Made by a program: the position numbers and the translations under genes
The notes under the pieces: model-generated
Told to the model about the DNA's origin: nothing
The model's input: only the letters and a program-made list of their open reading frames with translations
Database searches by the model: none
Part shown: in pieces, positions 1 through 6,031 of the stretch
Layout of the letters: every line of letters begins with the position of its first letter
Position numbering within the stretch: position 1 is the stretch's first letter
Assembly: GCA_030045215.1 (NCBI GenBank)
Contig: JASIBJ010000006.1
Location: 1-6,552 of the forward strand
Source: Streptosporangiaceae bacterium
GTDB taxonomy: Bacteria > Actinomycetota > Actinomycetes > Streptosporangiales > Streptosporangiaceae
Length of the DNA: 6,552 nt
Reading direction: 5' to 3'

Positions 1-491
1 GCGACGAGCAGGTCGAACTCCAGCGGTGTGAGGTTCAGCGGCTCGCCCGCCCGGTTCACCGAGTGCCCGGCCACGTCGATCGTCACGTCGCCGATCGTCA
101 GCGTCTCCGGGGCGGGCTCATCCGTCCGCCGCAACCTGGCCCTCACCCTGGCGATCAGGACCTTGGACTGGAAGGGCTTCACGATGTAGTCATCGGCGCC
201 CGACTCAAGGCCAAGCACCACGTCCACCGTGTCGCTCTTGGCCGTCAGCATCACGATCGGCACTCCCGACTCGGCCCGGATCTGCCGGCAGACATCGATG
301 CCGTCCATGCCGGGCAGCATCAGGTCCAGCAGGACCAAATCAGGCCTGGACTCTCGGAAGACCTCCAGTGCCCTGTCTCCGTCGGCCACGAATGTTGGCT
401 CGAATCCCTCACCCCTCAGCACGATGCCGAGCATTTCAGCGAGAGCAGCGTCGTCATCGACGACCAGCACGCGACCCTTCATGTACCTCAT
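1..491 (-). CDS. mtrA: MtrA-type OmpR-family response regulator (3' end cut by window edge)
   Basis: This is the DNA-binding response regulator of the MtrAB two-component system, which in actinobacteria controls cell-wall, division and developmental genes. About 163 residues are visible: the whole receiver domain and the start of the winged-helix effector domain, ending in the LTPLEFDLL motif typical of OmpR-family effectors. The N-terminus MKGRVLVVDDD, the acidic pair D12-D13, phospho-acceptor D56 in LVLLDLMLPGMDG, T83 in VMLTAKSD and K105 in DDYIVKPF are all present (numbering from ATG 491). The match to remembered Streptomyces MtrA is nearly word for word. I chose ATG 489-491 because it overlaps the mtnA stop as ATGA; an alternative ATG at 480-482 (MKGRV) has GAGG only 3 nt upstream. 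One oddity: the usual KEL of the alpha-5 segment (KPFxxKELxARIRA) reads KVL here. The sensor kinase gene mtrB would be expected just beyond the left edge. Confidence 0.95.
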   Translation of the reverse strand, partial: MRYMKGRVLVVDDDAALAEMLGIVLRGEGFEPTFVADGDRALEVFRESRPDLVLLDLMLPGMDGIDVCRQIRAESGVPIVMLTAKSDTVDVVLGLESGADDYIVKPFQSKVLIARVRARLRRTDEPAPETLTIGDVTIDVAGHSVNRAGEPLNLTPLEFDLLV

Positions 492-1585
492 CGTTCCACG
501 TAGCGGGCCGGTTGGGGACCCATCATGTCCCCGGTGCCGGCGCTTAGACTTTGGAGATTACCTGGAGTGACGGGCTTTATCAGCCCGCGTTCAGTCACGA
601 TGGCCGTGATCAGCGACGGCGGGGTCACGTCGAAGGCCGGATTCCAAGCCCGGGTCCCGGCCGGAGCGACCGGCTGACCCGCCAGCCTGGCCACGTCCTC
701 GTCTGCCCGGAACTCCACCTCGATGCCGGCCCCGTCAGGCGTGCTCAGGTCGACCGTCGACACCGGAGCGACGACGACGAACGGCACGTCATGCTGCCTG
801 GCCAGCACCGCCAGCCCGTAGGTCCCCACCTTGTTGGCCACGCTGCCGTCGGCGGCAATCCGATCGGCGCCGGTGAGCACAAGGTCGACGTGACCGCTCG
901 CCAGCAGCGACGCAGCCGCGCTGTCGGCGAGTATGGCGTGCTCAATCCCGGCCCGCCCCGCCTCCCACGCGGTCAGCCGCGCGCCCTGAAGCAGTGGCCT
1001 GGTCTCGTCGATCCAGAGCTTTGCCAGCCGCCCGGCCCGGTGCGCCGCCAGAATCACGGCGAATGCGGTACCTTCGCCGGCCGACACCAGGCCGCCGGTG
1101 TTGCAATGGGTCAAGATCCGCGCCCCCGGCCTGACCAGGCCCAGACCGTGCTCGGCCATCGCCGCACTTGCGGCCGCATCCGCCTCGGCGATCGCCCTCG
1201 CCTCTGCCAGTGCGGCCTGGGCACCTGTCATCTTGCCGGGAACGGGCTCGGTCCGCCCGCCAGTCGTTTGCCACGCCTTGAGCGCCCGGCCGACTCCCCA
1301 GGCCAGGTTGACCGCGGTCGGCCGGGCCCCGGACAGCGCGGCCGCGGCAGCCGGTACGTCGTCGCCGCGCGCGGCAGCCAGCGCGACTCCGTAGGCACCG
1401 GCGACCCCGAGCAGCGGCGCTCCGCGGACGGCGAGACGCCTGATCGCGTCTACTAGCTGCGGGACATCGGTGCAGGTCAGGACCGATTCCACAGCCGGCA
1501 GCCTGGTCTGGTCGAGTAGTTCGATGGCGGGGCCTTCCCGCGTCTCCAGCCAGCGCAAGGCACTCGGCGGGCTGCTAGTCGTCAT
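488..1585 (-). CDS. mtnA: S-methyl-5-thioribose-1-phosphate isomerase
   Basis: MtnA converts 5-methylthioribose-1-phosphate to 5-methylthioribulose-1-phosphate in the cytosolic methionine salvage pathway. The protein is about 365 residues, close to the family norm. Visible signatures are the N-terminal RWLE and ELLDQTRLP block, VRGAPLLGVAGAYG (about 53-66), catalytic Cys161 in ILTHCNTGG, ETRPLLQGARLTAWE, catalytic Asp241 in LTGADRIAADGS followed by NKVGTY, and the C-terminal WNPAFDVTP and LITAIVTERG blocks. Numbered from ATG 1583-1585, the two catalytic residues fall one position from the Cys160/Asp240 I recall for the Bacillus enzyme, which supports this start. A GGGTGA 10 nt upstream is a possible ribosome site. 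In-frame GTG 1604-1606 and ATG 1601-1603 would add 6-7 residues and have no visible ribosome site. About 30 residues follow the last conserved block, a short Gly/Pro-containing tail. The stop overlaps the mtrA start, implying one transcript. The related eIF2B-like and ribose-1,5-bisphosphate isomerase families are less likely given the MtnA-specific motifs. Confidence 0.96.
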   Translation of the reverse strand: MTTSSPPSALRWLETREGPAIELLDQTRLPAVESVLTCTDVPQLVDAIRRLAVRGAPLLGVAGAYGVALAAARGDDVPAAAAALSGARPTAVNLAWGVGRALKAWQTTGGRTEPVPGKMTGAQAALAEARAIAEADAAASAAMAEHGLGLVRPGARILTHCNTGGLVSAGEGTAFAVILAAHRAGRLAKLWIDETRPLLQGARLTAWEAGRAGIEHAILADSAAASLLASGHVDLVLTGADRIAADGSVANKVGTYGLAVLARQHDVPFVVVAPVSTVDLSTPDGAGIEVEFRADEDVARLAGQPVAPAGTRAWNPAFDVTPPSLITAIVTERGLIKPVTPGNLQSLSAGTGDMMGPQPARYVER

Positions 1586-1662
1586 GTCCCGAGTGTCACC
1601 CATCACGGGCAGTAGCGCGACGAGCCCGCGCCGCCGCGAAACTGACGTTCCGCTTCGGCGGG

Positions 1663-1668
1663 ATTATG
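1663..1668 (-). promoter_or_regulatory. Candidate -10 element for mtnA-mtrA
   Basis: On the minus strand this reads CATAAT, a good match to the TANNNT/TATAAT class of -10 elements and one of few in the gap. It would place the transcript start about 65-75 nt before the mtnA ATG. No TTGACA-like -35 lies at 17 nt; the best is a weak TTCGGC about 19 nt upstream. This is inferred from sequence only. Confidence 0.3.
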
Positions 1669-1681
1669 TGATTTCGTAACA
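1668..1681. promoter_or_regulatory. GTGATT-N2-GTAACA direct repeat, possible response-regulator site
   Basis: Two GTnA-type half-sites lie 8 nt apart (start to start) and touch the candidate -10. GTnAC-like direct repeats are the kind of sequence bound by MtrA and similar OmpR-family regulators, so self-control of mtnA-mtrA is conceivable. The spacing is shorter than one would expect for a typical OmpR-family tandem site, and the match is loose. Confidence 0.2.
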
Positions 1682-1775
1682 TGCTTGGCCGAACATCTCG
1701 GGCAGGAGCGTGCAAGTATTGGCGCGAGCCAGCCCCGCTTGGCGGCCAGCGTGACTAGCCGCGGACGCGGTCGAT

Positions 1776-1781
1776 GAGGAG
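1776..1781 (+). promoter_or_regulatory. Shine-Dalgarno site deciding the start of the first operon gene
   Basis: GAGGAG lies 7 nt before ATG 1789-1791, an ideal arrangement. It overlaps the upstream in-frame ATG at 1774, which therefore is unlikely to be the real start. Confidence 0.75.
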
Positions 1782-1788
1782 CGCGGAC

Positions 1789-3171
1789 ATGACCAACAGC
1801 GAGGTACCAGGCCAGCCTGGCCCTTGGAGCCAGCCGGGACCGCCGCCGGGTTCGGGCGCACCCGGCTCCGGCCAGCCCGGTTATCACCCTGCCTACGGTC
1901 CGTCCGGCTATCCGCCCCCGCCCGGTTACGGCCAGCCTTCCGGACAGCCTGGCTACGGGCAGCCCTACGGCCAGCCCGGTTACGGCCAGCCTTACGGCCA
2001 GCCCGGTTACGGGCAGCCCTACGGCCAGCCCGGTTACGGCCCGCCGGGCTACAGTCAGGGCTACCCGGCCCCTGGCGGCATCCCGCTGCGCCCGCTGGGC
2101 CTCGGGGATATCTACAGCGGGGCGGTCACCTCGGCCAGAAAGAACCCGGTCGCCACGTTCGGCCTGGCCGCGATCATAGTGACGATCGCCGAGGTCCTCA
2201 CGGCAGCTGTCCGGATCGCGGCGGAGCCGAACAGCAACGCCGGGCTCGATCTACTGGTATTCGTGTTCAGCCTTCTTTCCCAGTTCATCCTGACCGGAAT
2301 GCTGACCACGGTCATCGGGCACGGGATACTCGGTCGCAAGATCGGGATCGGCGAGGCCTGGTCCACGGCCAGGATCGGCTCGGTCATCGGCGCCGCTCTC
2401 TTGCTCCTGCTCATCAGCATCGGCATATTCGTCCCGGTCACTCTCATCGTCGTCGTGCTGGCGGCGGCCCACGTGGCCGGAGCGGCCGTGGCGATCGGAG
2501 TCCTGGGTGGCATCGGGACCCTCATTGCCTACATATTCATCGGGGTGCGGCTGTGCGTCACGATGCCGTCGGTCGTGCTCGAACGGCTCGGACCTGGCCG
2601 CGCGATCGCGCGATCCTGGCAGCTGACCAGGGACAGCTTCTGGCGCCTGTTCGGCATCAAGCTGTTGACTCTCATCATCATTTTCTTCGCCACCCTCATC
2701 ATCGAGGTGCCATTCGAGTTGGCGGGCGGCGGCCTGGCCTTCTACGGCGGGATCACTCCGGAAAAGGTCGCTACGGAGACCATGGGGCTGATCATCCTCA
2801 GCGCGATCGGCGCGATCGTGGCCTCGTCGATCATGGATCCGATGAAATGCGGCGTGACGGTCCTGCTCTATCTGGACCTGCGGATGCGCCGTGAGGGCCT
2901 GGACCTGGCGCTGCAGAACGCCGCCCAGGGTCATCAGTTGACCGGCGATGAGTTCGCGACAATCTGGCGCCCGCCGACAGCCGGCCAGTGGACGGGACAA
3001 GGCCAGCCCGGCCAGTGGAGCCCGCCAGGGCAGTGGGCCCAGCAGCCGCCACCTCAGTGGTCCCAGCAGAACCAGCCGCAGTGGCCCCAGCCGCCGCAGT
3101 CGCCCCAGCAGAACCAGCCGCCGCAGTGGCCGGGCGAATGGCCAGCGCAGGATCCGCCGGCTGCGACGTGA
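1789..3171 (+). CDS. Multi-pass membrane protein, glycerophosphodiesterase membrane-domain-like, with low-complexity arms
   Basis: This integral membrane protein of about 460 residues has three parts. Residues 1-97 are a Pro/Gly/Gln/Tyr-rich head with four tandem [13 protein letters not shown] nonamers. Residues 98-107 ([10 protein letters not shown]) begin a hydrophobic core with about six predicted helices, near 122-144, 152-178, 196-225, 229-254, 291-308 and 333-351. After residue 393 comes a Gln/Pro/Trp-rich tail. The [15 protein letters not shown] opening and the [13 protein letters not shown] segment before helix 5 match what I recall of actinobacterial proteins annotated as glycerophosphoryl diester phosphodiesterase membrane-domain (DUF7847-like) proteins. 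That name does not mean catalysis: no phosphodiesterase catalytic domain is visible. Both arms probably face the cytoplasm, given the even helix number and no signal peptide. It is the first gene of the operon, and its stop overlaps the next start as GTGA. Molecular function is unknown; a scaffold or membrane partner for the downstream MoxR system is an inference. Confidence 0.88.
   Translation: MTNSEVPGQPGPWSQPGPPPGSGAPGSGQPGYHPAYGPSGYPPPPGYGQPSGQPGYGQPYGQPGYGQPYGQPGYGQPYGQPGYGPPGYSQGYPAPGGIPLRPLGLGDIYSGAVTSARKNPVATFGLAAIIVTIAEVLTAAVRIAAEPNSNAGLDLLVFVFSLLSQFILTGMLTTVIGHGILGRKIGIGEAWSTARIGSVIGAALLLLLISIGIFVPVTLIVVVLAAAHVAGAAVAIGVLGGIGTLIAYIFIGVRLCVTMPSVVLERLGPGRAIARSWQLTRDSFWRLFGIKLLTLIIIFFATLIIEVPFELAGGGLAFYGGITPEKVATETMGLIILSAIGAIVASSIMDPMKCGVTVLLYLDLRMRREGLDLALQNAAQGHQLTGDEFATIWRPPTAGQWTGQGQPGQWSPPGQWAQQPPPQWSQQNQPQWPQPPQSPQQNQPPQWPGEWPAQDPPAAT
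1924..2040 (+). repeat. In-frame 27-bp tandem repeat (about 4.3 copies) with 54-bp higher-order pattern
   Basis: Units start at 1924, 1951, 1978 and 2005, with a partial fifth at 2032; each encodes GYGQPxGQP. Units 2 and 4 differ at 1 of 27 positions, and units 1 and 3 at 3, whereas neighbours 1 and 2 differ at 6. The array therefore reads as a 54-bp dimer (1924-1977 and 1978-2031) with 4 mismatches. The unit is a multiple of three, so copy-number change would keep the frame. Confidence 0.9.
3062..3131 (+). repeat. Direct repeat in the Trp/Gln/Pro tail coding region
   Basis: The 17-nt sequence CCCAGCAGAACCAGCCG occurs at 3062-3078 and again at 3104-3120, a 42-nt (14-codon) period. Each copy is followed by CAGTGGCC, the second after an extra CCG. 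It encodes QQNQPQWP and QQNQPPQWP, so the tail also appears to have grown by duplication. Confidence 0.75.
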
Positions 3172-3854
3172 AAGCGGGAACCGCCCGTGGGCTGCCGGCC
3201 CTCGTCGCGGGCACGCGGCCCCTCATCGGCCGCCGGGCCGGTCAGCAACTCGCGCGCCGTGAGCTGGCCAGGCGGATCTACTCCGAGCGGACCGAGACCA
3301 AGATCGGGCACTGGCTGGAGCGCTTGCTTAGCCGCATCTTCAGCGATGCCAGCCAGTTCCCTGGCGGCTGGTGGACGATCGTGGCCTTGCTGGTGGCGCT
3401 GGTGCTGGTAGCGACGGTAGTGACGTACTGGATCCGGCCCGCCGGGCCGGGCCGACAGAGGCATGGGGCAGTGCTGACGGGCACGGGACTCAGCGCCCGT
3501 GATCACCGCCAGGCAGCCGAGCGCGGCGCGGCCACCGGTGATTACACCACGGCGATCATCGAGCGAATGCGAGCGATCGCGGCCGGTATCGAAGAACGGG
3601 GCATTCTTCCCGCCCGCCCAGGCCGGACGGCTGCAGAACTCGCAGCACAGGCGGGCCAGGTCCTGCCTGACCTGGCCGCCCAGCTGTCCATAGTCGCGCT
3701 GCTCTTCGATGACGTCCGGTACGGCGGCCGTGACGGGACTGTGGCTGGCTATGAGCGGGTGCGTGACCTCGACGCCCGCATACAGGCAGCCAAGGTGGCC
3801 GGCTCCGACCTGGCTGGGACCGCGACAGCCGCCGGGCCGGCGGTCCTGTCATGA
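3168..3854 (+). CDS. DUF4129 domain-containing membrane protein
   Basis: This 228-residue protein has one transmembrane helix at about 69-89 ([20 protein letters not shown]). The N-terminal part carries the [17 protein letters not shown] segment usual in actinobacterial DUF4129 proteins. The C-terminal domain at about 109-207 shows the family pattern: [20 protein letters not shown], then [24 protein letters not shown] and [10 protein letters not shown]. In other bacteria DUF4129 is often fused to or placed beside transglutaminase-like proteins and MoxR/DUF58 genes; its activity is unknown. GTG 3168-3170 overlaps the upstream stop (3169-3171), giving 4-nt coupling like the following junctions. 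ATG 3138-3140 is in frame and would add ten residues; neither has a strong ribosome site. The frame stays open upstream to 2988, but that extension is an Ala/Pro shadow of the upstream gene's repeat tail. The stop overlaps the next ATG as ATGA. Confidence 0.9.
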   Translation: MKAGTARGLPALVAGTRPLIGRRAGQQLARRELARRIYSERTETKIGHWLERLLSRIFSDASQFPGGWWTIVALLVALVLVATVVTYWIRPAGPGRQRHGAVLTGTGLSARDHRQAAERGAATGDYTTAIIERMRAIAAGIEERGILPARPGRTAAELAAQAGQVLPDLAAQLSIVALLFDDVRYGGRDGTVAGYERVRDLDARIQAAKVAGSDLAGTATAAGPAVLS

Positions 3855-5029
3855 CCACGGCGGCTCCCGCCGCGCCGACGCGCATCCGTGGCCCCCTGGA
3901 GCGCAGTGCTTCTGGCCGAAGGTGGGTCACGCCACTGGCGATCATCGGGCTGATCTTGCTCGGGGCGGTGCTTGTCGCCTTCCTGACCCCGGCCAATCCC
4001 ACCGAGGGCTTTCTCGATCCGGGCAGCACCCAGGCGACCGGCACGCATGCGCTCGCCGACATCCTCGCGGCGCGCGGGACGACGGTGGAGCGCGTAACGA
4101 CAACGCAAGCAGCTGTGCAGGCAGCCCGCGGCGCGGCCGCCGCCATCGTGGTGACTAGCCCCGGCGTGCTGACCAAGGCTGAGCTCGGTGAGTTGGCCAG
4201 CGCGCCCGCGGACATCGTCATCGTCGCGCCGGACCGGGCCGCCCTGGCCGTGCTGGCCCCCGGCCTGAGCGTTGCCGCCTCTACTCCGGTCGGGCCAACT
4301 CAGCCTGCCTGCGCCTTTGCCGCCGCCCGGCTGGCAGGCAGCGCCGACATGGGCGGCACCGGCCTGAACCTCGCGCCCGGGCAGTCCGGCATCGTTTGCT
4401 ACCCGTCGGGCGGACGCCCCTCGCTGGTGCAGTACACGCCCGGCTCCCGATCGGTCACGGTGCTGGGCACCGGGGCGCCGCTGGAAAACCAGAATCTGGC
4501 CCGCCTTGGAAACGCCGCGCTGGCGCTCAACCTGCTCGGGGCGTTTGCGCGGCTAGCCTGGCTCGTGCCCCCATCCGCGCCGCCCGCGCCGCCAGGGGGC
4601 GGGAAGTCGCTGTGGCAGCTCATCCCGCGAGCCGCCTACCTCGTGGCGGCTGAACTGGGCCTCGCGGTGCTGCTCACCGCGCTCTGGCGAGCCCGAAGGC
4701 TCGGGCCGCTGGTCACCGAGCGCCTGCCGGTGGTAGTCAGGGCGGCGGAGACAACCGAAGGACACGCCCGGCTGTATGAGGCCAGGCGCGCGCGTGATCA
4801 GGCGGCGGCGGCGCTCAGGACCGCGACGCTTGACCGCCTCAAGCCTGCCGTTGGCCTACCCGCCGCGGCCGCGCCCGAGGCCATTACGTCGGCCTTGGCC
4901 GCCAGGTCGGCGCTGGCGGCGGCGCAGCTCGGAACGCTGCTGTTCGGACCACCGCCCGACAGTGACGCGGAGCTCGTACGGCTCGCCGACGACCTGGACG
5001 CCCTGGAGAGAGAGGTACGCAGCCGATGA
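3851..5029 (+). CDS. DUF4350 domain-containing two-pass membrane protein
   Basis: This 392-residue protein has a transmembrane helix at about 27-46 and a second at about 261-279. The domain between them, most likely outside the cytoplasm, has the DUF4350 pattern: LDPGSTQATGTHALADILAARG near the start, alternating beta and alpha segments with IVVTSPG and DIVIVAPD, and GNAALALNLLG near the end. This resembles the GATase-like fold described for such domains, but I see no catalytic triad. Cys154 and Cys183 lie in the outer domain and could form a disulfide. After helix 2 comes a cytoplasmic tail with LGPLVTERLPVVVRAAET and EGHARLYEARRARDQAAAALR, highly typical of actinobacterial members, which may be helical and contact MoxR or DUF58. 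The start overlaps the DUF4129 stop and the end overlaps the MoxR start. No clear ribosome site precedes ATG 3851, so translation probably depends on coupling. Confidence 0.9.
   Translation: MTTAAPAAPTRIRGPLERSASGRRWVTPLAIIGLILLGAVLVAFLTPANPTEGFLDPGSTQATGTHALADILAARGTTVERVTTTQAAVQAARGAAAAIVVTSPGVLTKAELGELASAPADIVIVAPDRAALAVLAPGLSVAASTPVGPTQPACAFAAARLAGSADMGGTGLNLAPGQSGIVCYPSGGRPSLVQYTPGSRSVTVLGTGAPLENQNLARLGNAALALNLLGAFARLAWLVPPSAPPAPPGGGKSLWQLIPRAAYLVAAELGLAVLLTALWRARRLGPLVTERLPVVVRAAETTEGHARLYEARRARDQAAAALRTATLDRLKPAVGLPAAAAPEAITSALAARSALAAAQLGTLLFGPPPDSDAELVRLADDLDALEREVRSR
5005..5015 (+). promoter_or_regulatory. Purine-rich ribosome site for the MoxR gene
   Basis: GGAGAGAGAGG inside the end of the DUF4350 gene lies 10 nt before ATG 5026. 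It is the best Shine-Dalgarno match among the internal operon junctions, so MoxR may be translated more independently than its neighbours. Confidence 0.6.
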
Positions 5030-6027
5030 CGGCCGAATACCCGGCGACGACAGCGGACACGGTGCCCCCGGCCGACCGGGAAGATCAGCGCTTGGCGTTC
5101 GCGGCCGTGCGGGCCGAGGTCGGCAAGGCCGTGGTCGGCCAGGACGGGGTTATCACCGGTCTGCTGATCGCCCTGCTCTGCGACGGCCACGTGCTACTGG
5201 AAGGCGTGCCCGGGGTCGCTAAGACCCTGCTGGTCCGCTCGCTGGCCGCGGCGTTGTCGCTCGAGAGCAAGCGCATTCAGTTCACGCCCGACCTCATGCC
5301 CGGCGACGTTACTGGCTCGCTGATCTATGACGCCAGGACGTCCCAGTTCGAGTTCCGGCCCGGCCCGGTCTTCACCAACCTGCTGCTGGCCGACGAAATC
5401 AACCGGACCCCGCCCAAGACACAGGCCGCGCTTCTGGAGGCGATGGAAGAACGCCAGGTCTCGGTCGAGGGTGACCCACGGCCACTGCCCGTTCCCTTCC
5501 TGGTCGCGGCTACCCAGAACCCGGTTGAGTACGAGGGCACCTATCCCCTGCCAGAAGCCCAGCTAGACCGGTTCCTGCTCAAGCTCACGGTGGCGCTGCC
5601 CGAACGCCACGAGGAGATCGGCATCCTCGAGCGGCATGCAGCCGGCTTCAACCCGCGGGACCTGGCCGCGGCGGGCATCGGGCAGGTCGCAACCGGGTCA
5701 GATCTTGCGGCGGGCCGGGAGGCGGTACGGCGAGTGCGGGTGACGCCAGAGATCACCGGCTACGTCGTCGACATCTGCCGGGGAACCAGGATGTCTCCGT
5801 CCCTGCGGCTTGGCGCGTCGCCCCGGGCAGCGACCGCGCTGTTGTCGAGCAGCCGCGCGTGGGCCTGGCTGTCCGGGCGGGACTACGTGACCCCGGATGA
5901 CGTCAAGGCGCTGACCGCTCCGTCGCTGCGGCACCGGATCCAGCTGCGGCCCGAAGCGGAACTGGACGGCGCGACACCCGAGGGTGTGCTGGACGGCGTG
6001 CTCGCCTCCGTCCAGGTCCCGCGGTGA
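5026..6027 (+). CDS. MoxR-family AAA+ ATPase
   Basis: This cytoplasmic 333-residue ATPase is complete and of normal length for the family. Motifs in order are VVGQD (36-40), Walker A GVPGVAKT (60-67, Lys66), the ESKRIQFTPDLMPGDVTGS block after it, Walker B LLLADEINR (119-127, Asp123/Glu124), PPKTQAALLEAMEE, sensor 1 AATQNP (Asn165), EGTYPLPEAQLDRF with the arginine-finger candidate Arg182, and sensor 2 GASPRAA (Arg267) with WLSGRDYVTPDDV following. All key residues are present, so it should be active. MoxR ATPases are thought to act as chaperones or remodellers that mature or regulate client complexes, often with VWA-domain or DUF58 partners. The order DUF4129-DUF4350-MoxR-DUF58 resembles the mycobacterial moxR2 block (Rv3690-Rv3693, from memory). 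The specific client is unknown. The start overlaps the DUF4350 stop as ATGA. Confidence 0.96.
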   Translation: MTAEYPATTADTVPPADREDQRLAFAAVRAEVGKAVVGQDGVITGLLIALLCDGHVLLEGVPGVAKTLLVRSLAAALSLESKRIQFTPDLMPGDVTGSLIYDARTSQFEFRPGPVFTNLLLADEINRTPPKTQAALLEAMEERQVSVEGDPRPLPVPFLVAATQNPVEYEGTYPLPEAQLDRFLLKLTVALPERHEEIGILERHAAGFNPRDLAAAGIGQVATGSDLAAGREAVRRVRVTPEITGYVVDICRGTRMSPSLRLGASPRAATALLSSSRAWAWLSGRDYVTPDDVKALTAPSLRHRIQLRPEAELDGATPEGVLDGVLASVQVPR

Positions 6028-6031
6028 CCGG

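Larger units (their letters stand above)
1586..1788. promoter_or_regulatory. Divergent intergenic region between mtnA-mtrA and the membrane/MoxR operon
   Basis: This stretch of about 200 bp lies between two divergently transcribed units and must hold a promoter for each unless transcription enters from elsewhere. No convincing gene is present. Its centre (about 1661-1684) is clearly richer in A/T than its surroundings. No good -35/-10 pair with standard spacing was found for the rightward operon. Confidence 0.6.

Noticed and set aside
551..1456. Long plus-strand open frame opposite mtnA
   Set aside because: Its product is Arg/Gly/Pro-rich with no recognisable motif, while the opposite strand carries an unmistakable MtnA. 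It is a high-GC shadow.
1603..1887. Small minus-strand open frame spanning the divergent gap and the membrane gene start
   Set aside because: It runs through the putative promoter region and antisense to the Pro/Gly-rich head; composition is Arg/Ala-rich, with no motif.
1924..2040. Short regular repeats suggesting a CRISPR array
   Set aside because: The 27-bp units are directly adjacent with no unique spacers and are in frame with a protein repeat, so this is a coding tandem repeat.
2251..3000. Long minus-strand open frame opposite the multi-pass membrane gene
   Set aside because: The product is Asp/Arg/His-rich nonsense antisense to hydrophobic helices, a common artefact in GC-rich DNA.
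2988..3167. Upstream extension of the DUF4129 frame to ATG 2988
   Set aside because: It would overlap the upstream gene by more than 180 bp and encodes only Ala/Pro/Ser low complexity that mirrors the Gln/Trp/Pro repeats of the other frame.
1789..3171. Calling the first operon gene a glycerophosphodiesterase enzyme
   Set aside because: Only the membrane-domain similarity is visible; no catalytic phosphodiesterase domain or metal-binding His/Glu motif is present.
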